Below are positions 7,744 through 13,080 of a stretch of 15,201 nt of DNA, piece after piece. This stretch comes from Dehalococcoidia bacterium LH_S1 (lineage in GTDB: Bacteria > Chloroflexota > Dehalococcoidia > SZUA-161 > SpSt-899): NCBI GenBank assembly GCA_023660035.1, contig JAGXOF010000018.1, positions 1-15,201 of the forward strand, written 5' to 3'. Under the pieces are notes generated by a model. That model saw nothing but the letters and a program-made list of their open reading frames with translations. It did not search any database and was not told the DNA's origin. The translations under genes were made by a program, and so were the position numbers. Position 1 is the first letter of the stretch. Every line of letters starts with the position of its first letter.

Positions 7744-8505
7744 CTACTTATTTGACCGCACCCCACCAAACCGGCGCTCTCGTCGACTGTACTCCAGGAG
7801 CGCCTGTTTTATATCACCCTCTCTAAGATCCGGCCAAGGGGTCGGAGTAGAATAATACTCACTATAGGCAGCCTGCCAGATAAGGAAATTGGAAAGGCGT
7901 ATTTCCCCGGCAGTACGGATAATCAGATCGGGGTCAGGCAATTCACTGGTAAGGAGATAGCGGTGAAAGGTCGCTTCATTAATATCATCTACTGACAAGC
8001 CATCCTCGATGATCCTGCGCACAGCATTCAATATCTCCGAACGACCACCGTAGTTGAATGCCAGATTAAGGGTCATTCGCGTATTATTCTTGGTCAGCTC
8101 AACTCCATCCTTAATCTTCTTCTGTAATTCCTCTGTCAATCCGCCAAGGGTTCCCAAGTGCATCAATTTAACATTCTCTTTGTGAAGACTCTCCGCCTCT
8201 TTATCAATGATCCCTTCGAGGATTTGAAAAAGCCCTTGAACCTCTTCATTCGGGCGGGTCCAGTTCTCAGTGGAGAAAGCATAGAGGGTAAGATACTTAA
8301 TACCGTAATCGGCAAATACCTGAACAACATGGTGGACGTTATCGGTACCTGCTGAGTGCCCCTCAAGCCGGGTCAGGCCCCTGCTCTGGGCCCATCTCCC
8401 ATTACCATCCATAATAATAGCAACATGACTAGGGATCGAACTCATGCTGCTCTGAGGAGAACTTAGCTCAGCCACTGACATCGAATTACGCACTGAGTGC
8501 TTCAT
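7744..8505 (-). CDS. uppS: Isoprenyl transferase (undecaprenyl diphosphate synthase, cis-type)
   Basis: UppS condenses isopentenyl diphosphate onto farnesyl diphosphate in cis to make the lipid carrier for cell-wall and surface glycan synthesis. The 253-residue protein shows the P-loop-like HVAIIMDGNGRWA with catalytic Asp33, AFSTENWTRP (76-85), NLAFNYGGRSEI, and PDPDLIIRTAGEIRLSNFL followed by IWQAAYSEYY. These are the five conserved regions of the cis-prenyltransferase family. The chain length of the product is inferred, not visible. The ATG at 8505 has GGAG seven bases upstream and starts 12 nt after the frr stop. It leaves about 26 residues before HVAI, slightly longer than usual; internal ATGs at codons 9 and 21 are less well placed. 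Dehalococcoidia are thought to lack peptidoglycan, so the lipid may serve an S-layer or glycans if the taxonomic guess is right. Confidence 0.95.
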   Translation of the reverse strand: MKHSVRNSMSVAELSSPQSSMSSIPSHVAIIMDGNGRWAQSRGLTRLEGHSAGTDNVHHVVQVFADYGIKYLTLYAFSTENWTRPNEEVQGLFQILEGIIDKEAESLHKENVKLMHLGTLGGLTEELQKKIKDGVELTKNNTRMTLNLAFNYGGRSEILNAVRRIIEDGLSVDDINEATFHRYLLTSELPDPDLIIRTAGEIRLSNFLIWQAAYSEYYSTPTPWPDLREGDIKQALLEYSRRERRFGGVRSNK

Positions 8506-8517
8506 CGATCATCTCCA

Positions 8518-9075
8518 CTAGTCCTCCATAATCTCTCGCTCTTTGTCTTTGCCGATCGAGTCAATCTGCTCAATATATTTATCGGTCAGTTTCTGGAGAT
8601 CCTGTTCGGCGCGTTTTTCTTCATCCTCGGATATCTCTTTATCCTTTTGCATCTGGCGTAACTTTTCCAATGCCTCACGCCTTACATTGCGAATAGCGAC
8701 TCGCTCATCTTCCTCCCTCCGCCGCACCGTCTTGACCAGATCTTTCCTCCGCTCTTCGCTGAGTTCCGGTATTGCAAGTCTTATGATATTGCCATCGCTC
8801 GAAGGGTTTAGTCCGATATCCGACTTTTGTATAGCTTTCTCGATATCGGGAAAGGATGATTTATCCCAGGGCTGTATCGTCAACATTCGCGCCTCGGGGA
8901 CAGAGATGGTGGCAATCTGATTCAGCGGGGTAGGAACCCCGTAATAGTCAGCACGGATACGCTCCACCAGCGACGGGCTAGCCCGTCCTGTGCGCAATCC
9001 TGCCATTTCCTTTCCAAAAATCTCAATGGCCTTTCCCATCTTTTCTTCAGCCGTATTAAGGACATCATCTATCAT
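8518..9075 (-). CDS. frr: Ribosome recycling factor
   Basis: RRF acts with EF-G to split post-termination ribosomes. The 185-residue product is exactly family length. The N-terminal helix carries GLRTGRASPSLVERI and then YYGVPTPLNQIATISVPEAR. The hinge and domain I core follow (IEKAIQKSDIGLNPSSDG, IRLAIPELSEERRKDL), and the chain ends in a highly charged helix of Lys, Glu, Arg and Asp. The ATG at 9075 has GAGGG seven bases upstream, and that Shine-Dalgarno overlaps the end of pyrH, 10 nt away. The order pyrH-frr is nearly universal. There is no sign of damage. Confidence 0.98.
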   Translation of the reverse strand: MIDDVLNTAEEKMGKAIEIFGKEMAGLRTGRASPSLVERIRADYYGVPTPLNQIATISVPEARMLTIQPWDKSSFPDIEKAIQKSDIGLNPSSDGNIIRLAIPELSEERRKDLVKTVRRREEDERVAIRNVRREALEKLRQMQKDKEISEDEEKRAEQDLQKLTDKYIEQIDSIGKDKEREIMED

Positions 9076-9085
9076 GATATTACCC

Positions 9086-9805
9086 TCAACCAGAGACTAG
9101 TGAACCTGTACTTTCACCCACCACTGCCTGTTTTATTCCATGGGGAGCTTGAAGGTTAAATACCCGTATGGGCAGGTGGTTCTCCATGCAAAGTGCGAAG
9201 GCCGTTGAATCCATCACTTCCAGTCGCTTCTCTAAAGCCTCCACGTACGTAAGTCGGTCGAGCTTCTTGGCTTCCTTGTTAATCAGCGGATCGGAATCAT
9301 AAACCCCATCCACCTTGTTCTTCCCAAGCAACAGTATCTCAGCTCCTATATCCACAGCTCTAAGGGCCGCAGCAGTATCAGTGCTCATATAGGGATTACC
9401 GGTCCCCGCAGCAAATATCACAACCCTCCCTTTCTCAAGGTGGCGGATTGCACGCCTCCTGATATAAGGCTCTGCCACGGACTCCATAGATATGGCGCTC
9501 TGAGTCCTGACTGTTACTCCCTGCTTCTCCAGGGCATCTTGCAGAGCCAAGGCATTTATCATCGTAGCAAGCATTCCTGCATAATCAGCCGTGGAACGGT
9601 CCATACCCTCAGCTTCAGCGGTATTCCCTCTCCATATATTCCCCCCACCAACCACCATGGCAATTTCAGTGCCTGTTTCCTTTACCTCACTGATTTGCCG
9701 TGAAATACCCGCAACTACGTTGGAGTCTATACCGAACCGTTCTCCCCTGGCAAGTGCCTCACCACTGATCTTCAGCAGGACGCGCTTGTATTTAGGCTCG
9801 CTCAT
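9086..9805 (-). CDS. pyrH: UMP kinase
   Basis: PyrH phosphorylates UMP to UDP with ATP; it belongs to the amino acid kinase fold, forms hexamers, and is typically GTP-activated and UTP-inhibited. The 239-residue protein has the motifs in order: KISGEAL (12-18), VVGGGNIWRG (51-60), DRSTADYAGMLAT (69-81), VVIFAAGTGNPYMSTDTAA with the triphosphate and UMP contacts (128-146), KNKVDGVYDSDP, and VMDSTAFALC near the end. The ATG at 9805 overlaps the tsf stop as ATGA, with a purine-rich GGAGGGG directly upstream. It sits in the canonical tsf-pyrH-frr order. Confidence 0.98.
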   Translation of the reverse strand: MSEPKYKRVLLKISGEALARGERFGIDSNVVAGISRQISEVKETGTEIAMVVGGGNIWRGNTAEAEGMDRSTADYAGMLATMINALALQDALEKQGVTVRTQSAISMESVAEPYIRRRAIRHLEKGRVVIFAAGTGNPYMSTDTAAALRAVDIGAEILLLGKNKVDGVYDSDPLINKEAKKLDRLTYVEALEKRLEVMDSTAFALCMENHLPIRVFNLQAPHGIKQAVVGESTGSLVSG

Positions 9806-10302
9806 TCCCCTCCAGTTTCGAAGCGGCAGAACTTGCTAACCCCGACGTTCTCTCCAACCCTAGTAATAGTCTCAACGACAATATCGCTGATAGTCTTCTG
9901 AGGGTCCTTTATGAAGGGCTGTGATAGGAGACTAACTTCCTCGGGGTTTTTATCTTCAGGGACTTCATCCGGAGACAGATACTGAGGATCGGTAGCCGTA
10001 ACCTGCATAGCTATATCATGAGCCAATTCTTTAAACTCAGGGGTTTGGGCAACGAAGTCAGTCTCACATGTAACGAGGACCAAAGCACCAACACGCCCTC
10101 CTGAGTGCACATATGATTCAACCAACCCATCCCCCATGGCACGCTCTTTCTTCTTCTCAGCAATGGAGTATCCGCGGTCACGCAACGCTGCTACAGCTGC
10201 CTCAAAGTCACCTTCGCTGGTCATTAAGGCTTTCTTACAATCCATAAGCCCAGCACCGGTTTTTTCCCGTAGTTCCCGTATCTGTTCAACAGCAATCTGC
10301 AA
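9802..10302 (-). CDS. tsf: Elongation factor Ts, short form
   Basis: EF-Ts is the nucleotide exchange factor that releases GDP from EF-Tu. With the start chosen here, the protein has 166 residues. It comprises the UBA-like N-terminal domain (LREKTGAGLMDCKKAL, 11-26), then the core with the EF-Tu contact TDFV (81-84, in TCETDFVAQ), and a short C-terminal part ending FCRFETGGE. It is much shorter than the 280-residue E. coli protein, as in Dehalococcoides, Thermus and some other lineages that lack the second core repeat and coiled coil. The longest frame starts with GTG 10320 inside rpsB, but AGGAGG at 10308-10313 is part of that extension. TTG 10302 lies five bases after it, so TTG is the likely start, and MQIAVEQIRELREKTGAG is the normal N-terminus. 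It follows rpsB by 14 nt and is coupled to pyrH. Confidence 0.95.
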   Translation of the reverse strand: MQIAVEQIRELREKTGAGLMDCKKALMTSEGDFEAAVAALRDRGYSIAEKKKERAMGDGLVESYVHSGGRVGALVLVTCETDFVAQTPEFKELAHDIAMQVTATDPQYLSPDEVPEDKNPEEVSLLSQPFIKDPQKTISDIVVETITRVGENVGVSKFCRFETGGE

Positions 10303-10307
10303 AGCCC

Positions 10308-10313
10308 CCTCCT
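10308..10313 (-). promoter_or_regulatory. Shine-Dalgarno that sets a TTG start for tsf
   Basis: AGGAGG on the minus strand, followed by more G, lies five bases before TTG 10302 and just after the rpsB stop codon. It is the strongest ribosome binding site in the upstream part of the operon and falls inside the coding extension implied by the earlier GTG at 10320, so it argues for the TTG start. Confidence 0.8.
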
Positions 10314-10316
10314 TTC

Positions 10317-11147
10317 TCACTCTTCATTGTCTGTGTCTATAAAATCAACTTCTCCCTCACCACTCTCCGAACCTCCCCCTGCTGTTGCATCCTCCGCAGA
10401 TGGGACGAAGGATTCAGCTCCAGCCTTGCCTTCCAGCACTGCATTAGCTATCACGGTACATATAAGCCAGATAGACTTTATGGCATCATCATTGGCGGGA
10501 ATGGGATAATCAACCACTGTCGGATCACAATCAGTATCCACCATAGCCACAATCGGCACTCCCAATTGTGTGGCTTCAGCAATCGCGATCTTTTCCCGCA
10601 TTGGATCAACCACAAACATAGCAGAGGGAACTTGCGTCATCTCCTTGATACCACCGAACGCCTGATTCAGACGGTTGATCTCCCTCTCCAACTTAGATTC
10701 CTCTTTCTTGGGCAAGGAGGCTAGTTCCCCTTTTGCCTGACGATCCTCTAAGCGGACAAGGTAGTCAATCCTCGACTGTACCGTGGAGAAATTCGTAAGT
10801 GTTCCTCCCAGCCAGCGTCTGCTTACATAATAGGCACCACATCTCCGCGCCTCTTCCTCAATGGCATCTTTGGCCTGCTTTTTTGTCCCCACGAAAACAA
10901 TGTCACCCCCATCAGCAATCAAGTCCCTTACAAAAACGCGAGCCTCCTCCAGCTTGCCCAACGTTTGCTGCAGGTCAATTATATGGATGCCATTGCGTTG
11001 AGTAAATACATACTCTTTCATCTTGGGATTCCAGCGTTTCCTCTGATGCCCAAAATGCACACCGGCTTCCAGGAGCATTTTGACAGTGAGTGGCTCACCA
11101 AACGGACTGCTTATTTCTGGTGTTTCGTTCACTTCTAATTTATTCAT
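10317..11147 (-). CDS. rpsB: 30S ribosomal protein S2
   Basis: S2 is a late-assembling small-subunit protein that helps bind S1 and the mRNA entry region. The 276-residue chain has the family signature near the N-terminus (LLEAGVHFGHQRKRWNPKMK), NGIHIIDLQQT, FVGTKKQAKDAI, YYVSRRWLGGTLTNF, PSAMFVVDP, and the second signature IVAMVDTDCDP with YPIPANDDAI. After ANAVLEGK comes an unusual Gly/Glu/Asp/Ser-rich tail of about 40 residues ending FIDTDNEE. I chose ATG 11147; the frame reaches GTG 11153, but AGGGG is seven bases before the ATG and would almost touch the GTG. It is the first gene of the operon; the stop precedes the tsf TTG by 14 nt. In other bacteria rpsB is autoregulated through its leader; the roughly 100-nt leader here could do the same. 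Confidence 0.98.
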   Translation of the reverse strand: MNKLEVNETPEISSPFGEPLTVKMLLEAGVHFGHQRKRWNPKMKEYVFTQRNGIHIIDLQQTLGKLEEARVFVRDLIADGGDIVFVGTKKQAKDAIEEEARRCGAYYVSRRWLGGTLTNFSTVQSRIDYLVRLEDRQAKGELASLPKKEESKLEREINRLNQAFGGIKEMTQVPSAMFVVDPMREKIAIAEATQLGVPIVAMVDTDCDPTVVDYPIPANDDAIKSIWLICTVIANAVLEGKAGAESFVPSAEDATAGGGSESGEGEVDFIDTDNEE

Positions 11148-11174
11148 ACCCACACCCCTATTTAAACTGCTTTG

Positions 11175-11192
11175 TTAGTTTAACACAACTAA
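11175..11192 (-). other. Small hairpin in the rpsB leader
   Basis: TTAGTT, a six-base loop and AACTAA form a perfect 6-bp stem, 28 nt upstream of the rpsB start and within the predicted leader. It is A/T-rich, so stability is low and chance occurrence is quite possible. Ribosomal protein S2 leaders in other phyla are autoregulatory, which is the only reason to note it. Confidence 0.3.
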
Positions 11193-11253
11193 AAATAAAA
11201 AGGCAACTACATAAAGGGAACTTTAAACTTGCTTCGGAACGGTCCCCACAGTA

Positions 11254-11281
11254 ATTATACTTAATCGAGTTCATCCAGCAA
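11254..11281 (-). promoter_or_regulatory. Predicted sigma-70-type promoter for the rpsB operon
   Basis: On the minus strand, a perfect -10 box TATAAT (11254-11259) is separated by 16 bases from a -35-like TTGCTG (11276-11281). Only the first three -35 bases match consensus. Transcription would begin near 11247, giving a leader of about 100 nt before rpsB. The position, just past the end of the decayed GH63 gene and upstream of the first gene of the housekeeping operon, is what one would expect. It is not experimentally supported. Confidence 0.6.
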
Positions 11282-11305
11282 TGGAATCAACAAACACAAC
11301 AAACT

Positions 11306-12472
11306 CTATAATGTGAAAAACCGCGGTCTTTGACAGAAGTGCTGATCAGGTTTGACTACCTCTGGCTCAAGAGGGGTGACAAGGGCGTGATACGGAAGTA
11401 CATACAGAGGGTCTCGGGGTACGGTCGGTCGCAACAGGAACCGGATACTCAGTCCAGAACCTATCTGGATCCAAGAGATGCTCATTTACCAATCTCTCCA
11501 CTCGCTTCCCACTGATGGTATCAAGAATAGGCGGCATGAGAGAGGAAACCGTGTTCACCTCTATCAGCTCATCTTCACTATGTCGTGCATCCAGACTGTA
11601 AAGGAGCCCCGATTCTTCATCATACATTTTGCTCAAGATGGCTTGCTCGGTTTCCAGTGACTTCTCCGAAAAGAAATGCGATTCTATCTCATTCCACACA
11701 ACTGAATAAAGGCAACTCATGGCATCCAGCTTCTAAGCATAAATACAGCAGAATAAAAGCTCCTTAACCCGGAACTGTTCGCTGTGAAAAACCATCTCTA
11801 TATCCCAATCCCGACGCCAGTAGTCAAACATCACCTCGGCCATAGGTCCCATCCAGACCTGCACAGCGTTGGACCTACCGTAAACCACGTCGTATTCGAG
11901 GGCCCCTGTCCTTGCCCGATTCATATGAGATGATTATTTCGGGGGGTATATCTCCCATGCGGCAGCGTACACGGTCGATGTATAGATAGAACTCTTTCAG
12001 AGAGGGGAGCACTTGCCGGAATGAACCCATTTTCATGCTATGCAGCCAGCAAGCTTTCGACCTCCTCTTTAGCCAAATCGAGGGCTAAATGGGAAAGGGT
12101 AATTGCATGACTACAGGAGTCCCAGAAGAACTGATGTGGATATCTTACCTGCACTGGTTCCTTGATATGCCACAAGGTTTCCCATGCCCAATGAAGCCAG
12201 CCAGGCAAACTCGACGGAGGCCCTTCCATCGAATGCAGATAAGGAGCATGATAGGTAACTTCATTACCAACCCGCATCTGATCAACCCTGTTCGCCTGGA
12301 ATACCGTGAGTATCTCCTCCCTCAACCACTCAATATCTACATTATGTTGGGTATCGTCAATCTCCCCTTTCACAGGAACATCTTTAAGCACGATCCCCTC
12401 TGCAATTACGGAAACAGGAATGCAAATAGCAGCCAAAATAATAACCGCCAGAAGTACCAGTTTACCCTTCAC
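11306..12472 (-). pseudogene. Secreted GH63/MGH1-like glycoside hydrolase, multiply disrupted remnant
   Basis: The remnant resembles the (alpha/alpha)6-barrel hydrolases of the GH63, mannosylglycerate-hydrolase-like and glycogen-debranching-like group. From GTG 12472 it encodes a signal peptide (MKGKLVLLAVIILAAIC followed by IPVSVIAEG), then the hallmark YPHQFFWDSCSHAITLSHL and LAKEEVESLLAA. A TAG at 12038-12040 interrupts LLAA*HENGFIP. The sequence then jumps, probably over a deletion, to LPSLKEFYLYIDRVRC and IIISYESGKDRG in another frame. A further frameshift near 11895-11910 leads into EYDVVYGRSNAVQVW and FDYWRRDW. A second in-frame TAG (11733-11735) precedes KLDAMSCLYSV, and the chain continues through EVNTVSSLMPPILD and LLDPDRFWTEYPVP. 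Beyond about 11405 the frame shifts again and ends at TAG 11306-11308, without the expected C-terminal catalytic region. The start codon overlaps the marC stop (GTGA). The substrate is unknown. Confidence 0.82.
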
Positions 12473-13065
12473 AATCCTAATGTCTCCACAAGCCCTTGCC
12501 GGATCATCATAACCGCAATAGCAGCCAGAAGTAGACTGGCTATCTGGGAGATCGCCCCTACCCCTTCCCTTCTCAGAATCCTCACCACGCGATTGGCCTG
12601 AGAGAAAACCAGCCATGCTAGAAGCAGATTAAGAATAAAAGCCACAATGGGGATCCATAAGGGGAACCGGTCAGTCAGCAGAAGTAGCGTGGTAAGTACA
12701 GCTGGCCCCACCACCAGAGGGGTCCCGATAGGAACCACCCCGATCATATCCCCACCGAGCATCGGCTGGAACTCCACAAGTTTGCCAGTCATAAGGTACC
12801 GGACTGCGAGAACAAGCAGGATGATGCCTCCTGCTACCAGGAAATCAGCCATGCTGATATTGAGCAGCGAGAATACCCCTTTCCCGATTCCGATAAAGAT
12901 CAGGCCGAGAGCCAAAGCAGTGAGCATAGCATGGCGCACGGTCTTGGACCGCTGGGTAGGTGCCATGTCCCCCGTAAGAGATATAACGAAGGGCAGGATA
13001 CCAATAGGGTCCATCGCCACGAACAGGGGGATAAAGGTAAGCCCGAGGTCTCTCAGGATTTCCAA
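12469..13065 (-). CDS. MarC family integral membrane protein
   Basis: This belongs to the MarC/UPF0056 family, six-helix inner-membrane proteins whose function is not established; the name comes from an E. coli neighbour and a role in antibiotic resistance is not supported. The 198-residue chain shows hydrophobic segments at about 8-28, 43-62, 68-88, 108-128, 134-155 and 175-192. The conserved stretch FVAMDPIGILPFV and the central VVPIGTPLVVGPAVLTTLL are diagnostic. The frame extends to 13128 inside gyrA, but AGGAGG overlapping the gyrA stop lies nine bases before TTG 13065, so TTG is the likely start and gives MEILRDLGLTFIPLF. No ATG is available nearby. It follows gyrA by 13 nt and its stop overlaps the start of the dead GH63 gene. 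Confidence 0.9.
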   Translation of the reverse strand: MEILRDLGLTFIPLFVAMDPIGILPFVISLTGDMAPTQRSKTVRHAMLTALALGLIFIGIGKGVFSLLNISMADFLVAGGIILLVLAVRYLMTGKLVEFQPMLGGDMIGVVPIGTPLVVGPAVLTTLLLLTDRFPLWIPIVAFILNLLLAWLVFSQANRVVRILRREGVGAISQIASLLLAAIAVMMIRQGLVETLGL

Positions 13066-13074
13066 ATCGATTGA

Positions 13075-13080
13075 CCTCCT
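13075..13080 (-). promoter_or_regulatory. Shine-Dalgarno that sets a TTG start for marC
   Basis: A consensus AGGAGG overlaps the gyrA stop codon (13079-13081) and lies nine bases before TTG 13065. Its position after the end of gyrA argues against the longer marC frame that would overlap gyrA. Confidence 0.75.

Noticed and set aside
11331..11366. TTGACA on the plus strand as a -35 box
   Set aside because: No acceptable -10 box follows at 15-19 bases and there is no plus-strand gene downstream; the sequence is part of the GH63 remnant read on the other strand.
11330..12037. Several short independent genes between rpsB and marC
   Set aside because: The pieces match successive segments of one glycoside hydrolase and are joined by in-frame stops or short frame changes, so they are one pseudogene.
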